In this document: positions 1 to 11,639 of the stretch, piece by piece | Layout of the letters: each line of letters begins with the position of its first letter | Position numbering within the stretch: the first letter of the stretch is position 1 | Source: Dermanyssus gallinae | Lineage: Eukaryota > Arthropoda > Arachnida > Mesostigmata > Dermanyssidae | Direction of reading: 5' to 3' | Length of the DNA stretch: 64,000 nucleotides | Assembly: GCA_003439945.1 (NCBI GenBank) | Contig: QVRM01006610.1 | Coordinates: forward strand, 248,001-312,000 | Position numbers and translations under genes: made by a program | The notes under the pieces: model-generated | The model's database searches: none | What the model was told of the DNA's origin: nothing | What the model saw: the letters and a program-made list of their open reading frames with translations, nothing else

Positions 1-1240
1 GGAGCACGAATACATCTCTGCCCAGCAAGCCTCCTTTTTTCCTCGCGATAGGCAGCACCACTACTACTACTACATTTCGAAATGAACGAAAGCAAAAGAA
101 GGACAGAAAGGAATACAAAGAGAGAGAAAGAGAAAAATAGAAAGAGGAGCTTGACACTCTGATGGAGGAAGATCACTCATCGCAAAATACGGGAAAATTG
201 AGGAGAAACGCAAGCCCACTGCAGGCAGGTCGACAGACCATCGGCACACAAGCTCGATGGTCTAGCGGTGTTCGGACGGTTGATGCTGCCGCCATAAACG
301 CAAAACAGAATTTTACAAAAATTCATCTCATTCGACGTCATCGTGGGACCAGCGTCTTGCCGCTACTGCTGCTGCTGCCGCTAGTGGTACAACCGCAGTA
401 AAAGAAGCAGTTTCTTTTTCTTCTTCTACTTATTTTCCCTCTTGGTCGTCGTCGTCGTCCTTCGGCCCTCGTCAATTCGTCTTTTGCTAGTTTTTAGTTT
501 TTCATAAAAATCAACTCCTCTCCGCTCTTTGCCACAGCTGAATGTATGTAGGTGGTACGTACGAGGTAGCCAGCCCCTTCCAACCCTCGGCCGCCGCTTT
601 TTCCTCAGTCCAAGCCACCCCACCACCCCCTACCAGAGCTATTACTGCTTCGGCCTGATCGGACCGTCCTCTGCACGTTGTTGTCGTCGTCGTCGTCGTC
701 AGCGGCTTCTTTTTCCTTCAACGTCGTTCCCTGCTGGCTGGCGTACGAACAGTGGCGAGTCAGAGTTGGCGGACGACTGTGCTCAACGATGCCCGCCTGT
801 CTTAGTTTTGTGCTTTCTCTCCTTCTCTCTCTGTCTGTTCCGCTCTTCCTCCCCGGCTCCCTCTCTCTCTCCCTCTCCCTGCCTGCCCGCCTGCCTACCT
901 CTATGGCGTTTCCTCCCTCTTCTCTCTACTGCCTACTTCTGGGGTATCTCTAGCCTACTGCACTATCCCAGAGCAGCAGCAACGATTACGGCTACTACCA
1001 CTACCACCACTAGTGCTACCATTGCTGCTGCTGCTGTTGTTGCTGTTGCTTCTTCTACTACTGCAACAATCGCGATCTCTGCACTTTTTCATTCAGTCCT
1101 TCTAGACACTTGCGTTTCTTCTTACTCCCCTTGCGTTTGTCTTTGTTTTTGTCGTCGTCGTCCTCGTCGTTGTTATCTGTGCGCTGGCCGACCCTGTCTA
1201 AGTGACAGCCTGGCTAGCGGCTGGCTGGAATACTGACGTG
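1..1240. other. Pyrimidine-rich low-complexity DNA, no gene
   Basis: The stretch is dominated by CT, CTT, GTC and CTG runs. It is open in some frames (for example 529-1236 on the plus strand), but the translation is a Ser/Leu/Pro/Arg-rich string with no domain. I see no tRNA, no splice structure and no conserved motif. Confidence 0.6.
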
Positions 1241-1314
1241 CGTCGGCTAGCTGCCTATGAGCTGCCTATATGCGCCCCTATATGTACATAGGGGCATGTG
1301 TAATGTCTCGATAT

Positions 1315-1524
1315 GTACATGCGTGTGTGCGTGCGTGCCCATGAGTACATGCGTGCCTATGTGCGTGCCCATAGGTACATGCGCGTGTGTGTGCGTGTCC
1401 ATAGGTACATGCGTGCCTACGTGCGTGCCCATATGTACAGGCGTGTATATGCTCATGCCCACAAGTACAGGCGTGCATATACGCGTGCCCATGTGTACAT
1501 GCGCGTCTACGTGTACATACATAT
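1315..1524. repeat. 30-bp minisatellite, about 7 units
   Basis: Successive units begin GTACATGCG or GTACAGGCG and end in GCCCATAG-like sequence, with a clear 30-bp period. The first four units alternate between two variants, which gives a 60-bp higher-order pattern. The period is a multiple of three, so several frames stay open on both strands. This explains apparent ORFs of 66-110 codons here, which are not genes. Confidence 0.85.
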
Positions 1525-2090
1525 ACAATTGCCTATATGTGCTTGTTTGCGTGCGATAGCGTGTCATGTGTAACGACATGACCTGCAGTGTTAATGATAC
1601 AGTGTGAACAATGATGATGGTAATGATTTGGTGGTCGCGTGGAGGCCGCCCAAGGCAATTCTAGGGGCTCCAGATGCCCCAGCAGAAGACCAGCCAGGAC
1701 AGACAGAAAGACATATAGATAGATTGGTAGGTGGCTAGATCACCAACTGCATTTGCGAACTCAAAGTGAAGAGTGTTGAGAGAATGAACTGGCAAAGACG
1801 ACGTCGACAACGATACCCCACAAGAGGAAATAAGAGAAATAAGGAGGCGAAACACACATCCATGCAGGCCTCGCTCGGGGAATTACTTTACGAACGAAGC
1901 CCCTGGATGTGGGGTGATGAGCAGGAGAAGGATGACGAGAAAAAGAAGTAACGCACGCTGTGAAAATTATCTAGAAAAAGGACAAGAGCTTGAAATACAA
2001 GGGGCGAGGGAGGGAGATACATTTATAGAGAATGGGCGGGGAGGGGGGCAGGGGGTAAGAGAGCAGGAAAGAGAACAACAACATCGAACT
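1525..2090. other. Unassigned intergenic DNA
   Basis: Ordinary mixed sequence that becomes purine-rich towards 2060. No supported gene, RNA or mobile element was seen. Confidence 0.4.
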
Positions 2091-2965
2091 AAGGCTATCA
2101 AAAACTGCAAAAAATCGTTGCTGCTTCTACTGCTGCTAAAAGCGCTTCACTTAAAAACCATGCTTTGAGCTGACAGCGCTACAGCCGCCACTGACGCCAA
2201 CAGCAAGGAGACCGAACACTGCCGGCCAGGGTAGATTCACCAGGACGACGACGACAACAACTATTACTACTACTACTACTACCACAACGTCAAGAACACC
2301 GACGACGACAACGACGGCACCGATGACGATGAGGAAAAGGACCAGGAAAAACGCACTGTATGTAGTACTGTGTGCTCTGAGAAGGGCAGTCGACAACGGG
2401 GGGTCGTTGGGGGTACAGGGAAAAGATGGCCCACCACCAGCAGCAGGCAGAAGGGCGTACGTGGACGTCCGAGAGCGCGCCGTCCTTTCTCGGGGGCGCC
2501 GGCCCACCGCGGCAAAAATCCACCGACCGAGCCACCGTGGGACGGACCGAAGGCGTCGCGGGTAGCGGCGCTTTACAAAAACCCGCTAGTAAAAAGTTTT
2601 TTCCTGCTTTTTAGTCGAAGGAGGACGAGGAGGAGGTCGTCGTCGTCGCCGGCATGGTGCGTCGGCACGCTGGCGTTATCCACCGACCGACCGCCCGTTC
2701 CGTCCATGCTTCGTTCTTTCGACCGTTCGTTTGGCTGTTCTTCCTCCGATGGCCGTCGGCGTCTCTGGAGTGTGCGTGTGTGTTTTTTCTTTCCTTTTTC
2801 ATCTTCCTCGAATTTTTGTGGGGATTTTAGATTTTTTGTTCGTTGGAAAAAGGCAGGTTTGCTCTCCTTTGCTGCTGCTGATGCTGTCGCTGTGCTGCGC
2901 CGCGCTTTTGCTTCGGCCGCGGCGTACAACGGCGAGGCGATCTTGACGCTGTTCGTGTTCTTGCT
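2091..2965 (+). repeat. GC-rich duplicated block, copy 1
   Basis: This block is collinear with 48501-49345. Shared landmarks in the same order are an AAGGCTATCAAAAACTGCAA segment at the start, CTTAAAAACCATGCTTTGAG, GGCGCTTTACAAAAACCC followed by AGTAAAAAG and CCTGCTTTTTAG near 2566-2613, and TTTTTTGTTCGTTGGAAAAA near 2832-2850. Spacing between landmarks agrees within about 30 bp over 850 bp. Reading frames are not conserved between copies because indels break them, so the shared signal is at the DNA or RNA level. It could be a low-copy interspersed repeat, a duplicated promoter or first-exon region, or a non-coding RNA. Confidence 0.8.
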
Positions 2966-3749
2966 ACTGCTGCTGCTGCAGCAGCAGCTTCTGCTCGCCG
3001 ATTGGTGGCTGGATGAAAGCCTGGGTGCGCTGCGTCTGAGTGTCGTCTCCACCACGACGACGACAACGACAATAACGTCGTTCTCGGTCGAGCTCTGTTC
3101 TCGGCCGCACACTCCCTGGCCTGGCGGCTTCAGGTTTGGCAAGTGGGCTAAGCTCGAAGGGGCCCAGATGACCCCCGCCCAACCTGACCAGCAGTGCAGC
3201 CGTGGTGGCGGCGGCGGCGGTGGCACAGCGGCACTGGATTTTGTAGGAGCCCCAGCTGAACCACATACAGCCGGCCATGGCAACAACAGCAGCAGCAGCA
3301 GCAAGACAGCACCAGCAACAGTGGCAACGGTACACAAAGGACGTCTCCAAAAATGAACAGGCAGCACCAACCGACGGACCGACTGAACGCTCAACGAACA
3401 CCAGCGTCGGTCTGTGCTGGGCCCGTGCGTGTGGAGTGCGTTTTGGGCTCTTCCAAGAGAATTTTAGGAGACATTCGCAGAGGACGGCCGCCCTAGATCC
3501 TAGCTAGCGTAGTGGCCGCCGCTCCCGGGGGCACCCCGGCATCCCGCGTCTCTATGCGAGTACACTGTAGTTGCTGTGCGAGCCACGCCAAACGACACTA
3601 CAACTATTCGTACTCACAATACATACCCGCTAGGCGCATTGGCTTAGCTAATCTCTTGTAATATGTGTCCCACAAACTTAATGTAATATACGAAAAACTA
3701 TTCGTACTATAACTTTAGATAGTACAAATAGTTTGTACTATAACTATTT

Positions 3750-3752
<3 letters not shown>
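2966..3752. other. GC-rich flank with CAG, CGA and GGC runs
   Basis: CAG, CGA and GGC triplet runs are interspersed with mixed sequence, and AT content rises after 3560. Long open frames on both strands here (for example 2573-3394 minus) are made of Ala/Leu/Pro/Gly-rich repeats. No gene is supported. Confidence 0.45.

Positions 3753-3833
<81 letters not shown>
3753..3833. repeat. (TA)n microsatellite
   Basis: About 40 uninterrupted TA units. Translation gives alternating Tyr-Ile, a repeat artefact. Confidence 0.97.
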
Positions 3834-3837
<4 letters not shown>

Positions 3838-4515
3838 GATACAACCAGATTTGATCGGTACTACTCTTGTTTTACTTCGGTGAAAAATAGAGGACTTTAT
3901 TCTGCGTGCTCCGTTCTTTTGCTTCTTCTACGCGTTTGCCCGAGGCTGTCGTCGGCGCATCCTTTCTCGTTCCATCTCCAGCTCGTTCTTCCGTCTCATA
4001 ACGTTCTTCACGAGGCTCAATCCCTGTTCACACTTTCGTCCGACCTAGTTCGGAAGCATGGCGGCGACTAGATCTGCCACCGCCGTGCTTGGGAACTCTC
4101 TACTATCTACTACTACTACTACTACTACTATTAAAAAGCTACTACTAGCCACTTTTTCGAGCTGACCTTCAGCCAAGATTTACGTCCACGGGACTGCTTT
4201 TCGCCTTGCTTCAAAGACGGACCCCCGCAAATACAAAAAAACGACTACTACTATTACTACTGCTACCACGAGTAGCAGTGAATACGAATGAAGGTCCTGC
4301 GCACAGGACCAGCCGCTGGCGGAGTTCGCAAAGACGAGTTCGATGACGACCGACAGCGATGTGAAGAAACAAAAGAAAAACGTACATAGAGGACAACACA
4401 GCAGCAGAAGGAGAACAAACCACTGTGCTACGCGTTATAGAACACTGACTCACGCGGCTTATATTTTTCGGCTACTAGGTTTTTTTCTAGTTAAGCAATA
4501 ACTCTATCTTATTGT
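3834..4515. other. Unassigned DNA with short triplet runs
   Basis: Contains (CTA)n near 4108-4131 and similar short runs. No gene supported. Confidence 0.4.
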
Positions 4516-4569
4516 TTACTGGTGCTAGCCAATTACTTCTGCTATTACTGCATTGGCTAGCACCAGTAA
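4516..4569. repeat. Perfect 17-bp inverted repeat (hairpin), 20-nt loop
   Basis: The left arm 4516-4532 (TTACTGGTGCTAGCCAA) is the exact reverse complement of 4553-4569. The loop is 4533-4552. A second small hairpin with 9-bp arms (4574-4582 and 4588-4596) follows five bases later. The size is compatible with a miRNA precursor, but a fully matched stem also suits a decayed inverted-repeat element. Confidence 0.75.
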
Positions 4570-4596
4570 GCACCATTTAATAAGTATTATTAAATG

Positions 4597-6868
4597 TTGT
4601 ATTGCACTTTGGCCAGCACAGAGTCTAAGAAAAGATTAGGCTAATGTGTAGTTGAGAAAGCCGTATTATCGTTTTTGTCCGACGGAAGAGTGCTCACCGT
4701 GTTTAATAGCTATTTGCTTAATAATCTGTGTCGGGCGACGATAGCAGTTTGCATTCTGGAAGAATTGTTGTTGTTATTCCACGTGCATGCACGTAAATAT
4801 TTTTCGTCTTATAGATCATATAGCCAGCGTATCTATTGATAGCAGTTGGCATGGCCACGCCAACTATTGCTCCGCTGCTGGATGTGAATACTATATATAA
4901 TATGCACCTATGATGACAGATAAACTGGAATTGACGGCGCGCCTCACGACGGCTATATGAACTTTTCGGCAACGAACTGTCGTGTGATACATCTAGATTC
5001 CAAAACAAAAAGTAAAAACAGGGCAACGTGATTAACGTGCGCTGGAGAGTCATTATTGAGTTCACTAAATGAGAACGAATGTAAGTCCTATGTGAAATAA
5101 ACGTGTATGCCTTTCTAACAATAATTCCAAAATCTCCGCTACTTAACTTAGTTCGGAACGAAATATTCGTAGCAGGCAATGAAGGTGTTAATTTTGTCTC
5201 TACGGACGGCAACAGTGTGCATGCGGTATTCTGTGTAGCACAGAGTAGTAGTTTTTGATGCGGCGTGATCTAAGGGGATAGTAGTTATCTTTTTTCGGGC
5301 CGACTCTTCAACATTTAACGTCAACGGAATTGCTTTCACATTTTCTTGTAAGACGGATCCCATAAATACAAATGTGCAACGGCTAAGATTGAACCCGTGC
5401 ACCTTTGTGTCTCCTCCAGTCGTAAGGCGCACGCTAATGAACTACATTTTTTTAATGTGTTTAATGCTAGAGCAGAAACTTTGCACCACAACTTAGGTCC
5501 AATTGGGAAAATAAATGCATAGTGGTCTTACGGTAACAGAAGATTACTTGCAGTTATCATCGCAGCAATTTATAAGCAGTCCACAAATTTAGCCATAGCA
5601 CATACAGCTGCTGTGCAACGACGTGCTCTTGCGAGGAAATCGAGACGACGCCACAAGGAAGCCGGGCCCAGCCGGCGAAAAGTTTGTCTATTGTGCTGTT
5701 CTACGATAGATTTCAGTTTGTTTAGTTGATGGGCCAGCCAGCAACCAGGGATATAGAGACGCCGTAACAGGGATCCGAAGGGAAGGAAACATGGGCAGTG
5801 AACGAGTGTCGTCTAATAGGGTATTAGGCCACGGATGAAATTATATGTATGTGTGTGTGGGTGTGCCTATGCGGCCGCGTGTATAGATGAAAACCTGAAG
5901 AGGAGGACAGGTGTGGAAAGTAGAGTAGCGGGCCATCCCAGCTGCAACCCCCCGCAAGATGTGGCCCACTGAGCCACTGAGCGAAGTCGTCGCGCCAGTG
6001 GTGGCGTCGGCGACGCTAGCAGAGAAAGTCGGTAAGATCCCTCTCCTTATATAGAGATCGATGGACGGGGACAGCGCCGTCCTCTTCCACGTCCCTCAGG
6101 TCTGCCACCGACTGTGCCTCTTCTACTTTGGGGGGGGGGGGGGGAGGGGGAGTTAAAAACGACAAATGAAAAACACCAATGAAAAAATGTCTTCAACTAA
6201 AAACATTTCCGCCGGAGTCGCACCTTTTTGTTGAACAGTCTCATTACTAACATCGCTCTCACTGTCGCACGAGGTCCATTTTTCCCCATCTTTCTCTCAC
6301 GCGCAGAAAAAACCTTTCGTTCTCGATCGCAGGCCGTGCTTTGCAATACCTGCGTCCAGTAGGATGAGCTTGGTCTGTCGGCGAGCTTGGTTCGTCGTCA
6401 TGGTCGTGGTCGTCATGAAACGAGGAAGCGAGGTCCCGCGCCCGAGTTTGTTCTCAAATTTTTTATCAAATTGTTCGCGACCAAACAAATGAACGAACGG
6501 ACGGACAAACGGACACGCCAAAGAACCGAGAATGGGCAAGCCGGCGATCGGCAGCCAACATGAAAAGCAACTAACCCCAACTGCACGACACTGGGTGTCT
6601 TGTCGTGAAGATCGTAAAGCATTTTCAAATAGAACGCACTCGCTGCGCGCTACTTTGTGCACGAAACTGCCCTGTCCGTTCTTTTCGGGTGTCCGTCGTC
6701 ATGTCGAAGTGTCGTTGTCAGCAGCAGTAACAACTCCGTGCCCGTCCGACCAAGTCAGCCATGAGTGGCACCGATTCTGTACGTAAACTTGAAGAAATCT
6801 ATCTTAAATTCGAGTGGTGGATATTCGGAAACGTTTTTTGCGTAGCCGCATTTTTTGGCGTGTTTTGC
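4597..6868. other. Unassigned intergenic DNA
   Basis: Minus-strand open frames at 4718-5212 (164 codons) and 5148-5432 show no domain, no convincing splice structure and unremarkable composition. A weak tRNA-like B-box (GGTTCAATC on the minus strand near 5390) may be a SINE remnant. A 15-G run lies near 6130. Confidence 0.35.
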
Positions 6869-6896
6869 GTACCCGCTGGATTAGAAGCGGGTAGTT

Positions 6897-6943
6897 AAGC
6901 TACGTTTAAAATCACGCTATAAGCGTGATTTTAAACGTAGCTT
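6897..6943. repeat. Perfect 22-bp stem hairpin with 3-nt loop
   Basis: Arms 6897-6918 and 6922-6943 are exact reverse complements around the loop ATA. A second short stem, ACCCGCT paired with AGCGGGT (about 6871-6892), lies directly upstream. A long, perfect, nearly loopless stem suggests a recent snap-back duplication or cruciform-forming element. The loop is too small for a standard miRNA precursor. Confidence 0.9.
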
Positions 6944-8043
6944 TACTTTATTTTAAACGTATCGTAAAAAAATATATATAGACAGAAGCAACATGGGGAA
7001 GCGTGGCAAAAGCTGCAAGCAGTTTGGCAGCTGTACACAGCCTATCTGCAGCCACAATAGCTGCGTTCACATAGACAATGACGGTCCACAATGAAGTGTT
7101 TGACAGTAAACCGACTTCGCTGGCGCTATTTGGTACCACCAAATGAGAAAAAGCGCATTAACTTGCTAGTTAGCTACGGTCCGTTAGCAGTGCGTACCAG
7201 CCAACAGAGGACACGTCTGTTAGTTAGGCAATTAGTTAGCCGTTGAGACTAAGAGAGTAAGCCTACAACCACAGTGCAGCCAACAAATATTAGACATTAA
7301 ATTGTCGCCAACGCGTCTTCGACGAGTCCGCCTTGTCCCATCTTTGGCCGATCAAAGAACATCAGATGCCATCATGTTCATCCCGACTTTTGCCCAGATC
7401 CCTGCTTTCTCATACTGAATCAGACTTTAGAAATAGGCTTCCTCCAGTAAGGAGCTATAGCACGCTGCAGGGCGGTGCCCAGCCAGATCCACCAAAGCCC
7501 CAAGAAGAAGAAAACCAACCTCTACCAAATCGGGATTTGACCCTACACTAATGTGCTGCTATTCCTGGTATTCCGGCCCTGGCGACGCCCCGCTTTTTTG
7601 TCGAATGGCGCGTTTGCCAGCCAAGTCGCTACCGTCACTGGCCTTACGTACTGCACACTAATGCGCTGTATGTTGGCTAGAAGAAAGCAATGCGCTACTG
7701 GTAGCTTTTGCTTGACGGCCTGTTGGTGAGTGATTGCTGCTGCTGCTGTTGTTGTATACAAAGGGAACTTCTTTGTACTGAATTCAACGAGACAACGAAA
7801 GAGAGGGCAGCCTTGATGCCTCATCGTTGGCAGACGAATCTATCTCACTCGACCCGATTCGATGATGCTCACATTGAAATAGCCTAGGTTCATTTAAGCT
7901 TAAAGTGGCGAGCCGATTGAAGCAAGTGTAATTCTATAATTCACGATTTGTTTATCAATAGTGTTTAAACGGTTTTCATTTGTGTAAATCTTGGCATCAT
8001 CGTTTGTGTGTGGCGGGCCTTGGCCGGTGATGTCGCCCCAGCT
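6944..8043. other. Unassigned intergenic DNA
   Basis: A plus-strand open stretch at 7333-7551 is Pro/Ser-rich and could be part of an exon, but no clear acceptor or partner exon was found. Nothing else is supported. Confidence 0.35.
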
Positions 8044-8130
8044 GATATGGAGGAGAACATGATCAACTCTTCAACTAATATGGAGGAGAACATGATCAAC
8101 TCTTCAACTGATATGGAGGAGAACATGATC
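8044..8130. repeat. 33-bp tandem repeat, 2.6 units
   Basis: The unit GATATGGAGGAGAACATGAT... repeats at 8044, 8077 and 8110 with only one or two changes. It lies in an open plus-strand frame (8008-8199) that translates to a repeated acidic peptide. There is no other sign that this frame is a gene. Confidence 0.9.
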
Positions 8131-8212
8131 TATATACACATGTACGAGTGTATGAATACACATATCCTGAACTCTAAAAGCGTATTACCTAAAATGTAAC
8201 ACTAACCTACAT

Positions 8213-8396
8213 AACCGAGCAAAATGGCTTAGTGGCAAAGCCTTTGCCTTGCATTCGGGAAGACTGGGTTCGAGACCCAGACCGGCCACTCTTAAATTGG
8301 TTTGCATGATTTCCAATTTAGACAAGATAAATGCTAGAGTGGATTAGAAATTAGCCATGACATAAAAAACCGTACACGGGCCTTACGAAAAAAAAA
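8213..8396 (+). mobile_element. tRNA-derived SINE, copy 1
   Basis: The unit opens with a tRNA-like head. An A-box-like TGGCTTAGTGGC lies near 8225, and about 35 nt later comes a B-box GGTTCGAGACC near 8268. A non-tRNA body follows that is shared almost base for base with 9199-9375, including TTTCCAATTTAGACAAG, CCATGACATAAAAA and ACACGGGCCTTACG. It ends in a run of nine A. Internal polymerase III boxes, a tRNA-unrelated body, an A tail and a second dispersed copy define a SINE. The anticodon region resembles an Ala or Gly type, but the acceptor stem does not pair, so it is not a working tRNA. Confidence 0.85.
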
Positions 8397-9198
8397 TTGT
8401 ATCACTTATTTAATACGTTAGTGATGGGAGGAGGAGGTGGCATGTGTGATGTGTTCTTCACTAACCTGCTGCTGCAGCTGCCGCTACTGTTGTCGTTCGA
8501 ATCCGCTGTTCTCCGGCGGGGTACCGGATAGTAGCGCGATTTAAACAGCATCGCCGCGTGCCAGACCCGACATGACATATATCTATCTGGATCCCCCCCC
8601 CCGTACGAAACGATGCGGTAAAGACACACATATGAGTACCTACCGGTTTACTCGGTTATTGTCGTATTTTCCGCCATCGGCTCGGTGACCACACTTCTGA
8701 GCAATGAATGTGCAAAACAAAGCATCAATAGATCGCCTCGCGCCGCTTTATCAAGGCCCGTCGATCGGCCGTACATTACCGTACCTGACATAACGTTTAA
8801 CTACTGTACAGTGCGTACCCGCATCACGTGCATGCGAACAGACCACACACGCTCACATGTAGAAACACATATATAATATTGGTGCATATATATATATATA
8901 TATATATAAATTTGTTTTACTGGTTATCTTTTTAAGTCTGATAAATAAATGCTGATTTTTTTTTCAATACAAACAGTTCTAGCAGCGGTCGCATGTCTTA
9001 TAGACCGCACCGCCTGAGTACCGCTCTGGTTGTCACGACGAAACCATGAAGGTCACCTTCACGGCAATGATGTGTCGTTTTTTCTTGTCGTTGCCGGCAC
9101 TATTGAGACAATAGCAATTAGATCCATAGGTCAGTGCTGCCCGAATCGTCTTAGAATGATGGTGATTCTCATACAGCATCTCTCGCCAGGGAAGTGGG
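8397..9198. other. Unassigned DNA between SINE copies
   Basis: Contains a short C run near 8590 and a (TA)n tract at 8886-8907. No gene is supported. Confidence 0.4.
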
Positions 9199-9375
9199 AA
9201 ACCGAGCTAGATGGCTTAGTGGCAAAGCCTTTGACTGGCATTTGGGAAAACTGGGTTCGAGGCCCAGAGCGGCCACTCTTAAATGGGTTTTTGCGTGGTT
9301 TCCAATTTAGACAAGGTAACTGCCGAAGTGGATTAAAATTATCCATGACATAAAAACCTAACACGGGCCTTACGG
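9199..9375 (+). mobile_element. tRNA-derived SINE, copy 2
   Basis: Same family and orientation as 8213-8396. The A-box-like TGGCTTAGTGGC is identical and the B-box reads GGTTCGAGGCC. The body is shared through ACACGGGCCTTACGG, with an A-rich run shortly after (9384-9390). Divergence from copy 1 is roughly 10-15 percent by eye. An open frame across it (9030-9353) is incidental. Confidence 0.85.
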
Positions 9376-9391
9376 GATATCTATAAAAAAA

Positions 9392-10184
9392 GAGTCTTTA
9401 CGCGCATTCCACGCGTGGTTGGTTACAAAGAAGTGGCACACAGGAGAATCACCGAGTCGAAGCTTGTTGCTGATACGTGTGCATGTAGGATTGTATTTGG
9501 CGTTCTCTCAGCTCGGAGTTTCAGTTCTGCCCGCTTGATTCGGGACAACGCTACTGTAGAGGTTGGACGCGAGAGCAATCTTCCTGCGTTCATCAGCTAA
9601 AACTCAGAGCTATTAAAGTAATACAATGACAGCCGAAGCTTGCGCTGAGCCGCACGCCAATTACGCGAATGAATCTAGATACGGACAAAGATTTGTTTTG
9701 GTGCCACCTAACAATAGCCAGCAGTGACTGGCTAATCACAAACCAAAAACAAGATGTGCTCTAGCTAACGCGATTGCGGCGAGTCTCCTTAAGCCAGCTT
9801 CCGTTGAACAGCCCATAGTGGACTATGCCAGACTATTTCCGCTCCCACTGGTCCTTTTGAATATAATGATGATAATGGTAATGATGGTGCGCCTCTAAGG
9901 CGGACCTCTAAGTCTCGGAACTATATCGAGGGTTAATCTGCCTGGATAAATCTGCCACGCGTCGGCTTGACATACAAGTGTTCTCCCATTTTGTGGGTTC
10001 GCCGCTGATTTCGACCTCTGTGTCGTCATGTGCCTGTACGCAAACCTGTCCTACATATTCATACTTAATCTCAATATGAAAATGCTGCAAGAATGCGCTT
10101 TGGTTGGGCGTGCACGAAAACGGGATGGAATCAAGCCAAAGTCAGCCAAAGGGTGTGCGTAAAAACAGGGTAGAATGAAACCGG

Positions 10185-10189
<5 letters not shown>
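9392..10189. other. Unassigned intergenic DNA
   Basis: No gene, RNA or repeat structure was recognised. Confidence 0.4.
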
Positions 10190-10228
<39 letters not shown>

Positions 10229-10297
10229 CGTTTATGATTTAAATATATTCAAAAACTGATATTAAAACATGGCTTTTTATTCTTTGGAAAAATTGCA

Positions 10298-10335
<38 letters not shown>
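10190..10335. repeat. Two (TA)n microsatellites
   Basis: TA tracts at about 10188-10225 and 10304-10335 are separated by AT-rich sequence. Confidence 0.9.
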
Positions 10336-10337
<2 letters not shown>

Positions 10338-10746
10338 TCTTCAACAGTGTACAAGAGCGATATCGCTGACGAAAGTGGTCAAGGAAGGCTGTAGCGCATA
10401 TAAACCAAATACTGGTTAAAAAACATAACAATCATATTAAGATTATTCTAATGGCCGAACGTGTTTAACAATGTGCAACTGCAGTTCCCAAGCAGACACC
10501 ACTGGAGACTGGAGGGGTACCTCTACTAATACGACTCAGATATGAAGCTGAATGCTTCATACATCCTGATGTGTGATCAGCGTGCTTGTCTACACGGCAC
10601 AGTGAGCCAACATTGTCACTCATACGTTTTTAACGTCAAGCGTCGAACGGTTTAAAACAACGTTGCTTCTTGGCATTCACATATGCCCTATGTGGCGACG
10701 AATGTTACTAGCACGACATCTGCACATATTAAATCTGGATAGATAT

Positions 10747-10749
<3 letters not shown>

Positions 10750-10829
<80 letters not shown>

Positions 10830-10886
10830 TATGTGTGTCGTCCTCGTTGTGGTTTTTTATCGGGTCGATTTTGCGTGATCTTCTTA

Positions 10887-10938
<52 letters not shown>

Positions 10939-10947
10939 TACATACAT
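10750..10947. repeat. Cluster of (TA)n microsatellites
   Basis: TA tracts at about 10752-10826 and 10890-10947 flank a short mixed segment. Tyr/Ile-repeat frames on both strands are artefacts. Confidence 0.93.
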
Positions 10948-11319
10948 GTATATTGGTACTTTAATGAGCAGCGAACGAACGTCGCCTGGCGTCGTCAAAC
11001 GAATGTCGAAGGTAAGCCCGTACACGCAGCGATTGGGGTGGGATCCGGCCGCTTGGCAAAATTTGGCGGTTCCTCGTCGTCGCTATCGACCGGCGACTGC
11101 CGCCTTCGTCAGATCAGATCAGTTCGTAGTCATCCCGAAAGCGGGGCTATCGTCTGTCTGTCAGTCTGTCTGTCTGTGCGTCTGTCGGCGGCGGTGTCGA
11201 CGGTGTCGACTGGCGTGTTCCAGTGCACTTTCGTTCCTGACCTTCTTCTGTTTCGACTGATCCCTACTAACCCCCGCTCCCCCCTTGTCTTGTATCGCCC
11301 GCCCGCCCGCCCCCTGCCG

Positions 11320-11375
11320 TCGGGGGTTGTTGTTGTTGTTGTTGCTTTTGTTGTTGTTGTTGTTGTTGTTCTGTA
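11320..11375. repeat. (GTT)n microsatellite
   Basis: GTT units interrupted by GCT. Encodes Val or Asn runs in open frames that are not genes. Confidence 0.9.
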
Positions 11376-11508
11376 GCGCCATAATGGGAATGAAAGTAAT
11401 AGTAATGCAGATGTTGCTCTTTTGAGTAATGTTGTTGTTATTGCTTGCTGAATGTTGTTTTTGTTGTTTTAGTCGGTATGGTTCATGACGCTTCTGACCG
11501 TACGGTAA

Positions 11509-11617
<109 letters not shown>

Positions 11618-11639
11618 CGCTTTTATTTTTCATTTATTG

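Noticed and set aside
529..1236. 235-codon plus-strand ORF
   Set aside because: The translation is a Ser/Arg/Leu/Pro low-complexity string from pyrimidine-rich and triplet DNA, with no domain or splice context.
2370..3394. Long overlapping ORFs on both strands (328 and 273 codons)
   Set aside because: They lie in the GC-rich duplicated block and its flank. Their frames are not preserved in the second copy, so protein coding is not supported.
8218..8292. Functional tRNA
   Set aside because: The acceptor stem does not pair, and a second copy with the same non-tRNA body shows it is the head of a SINE.
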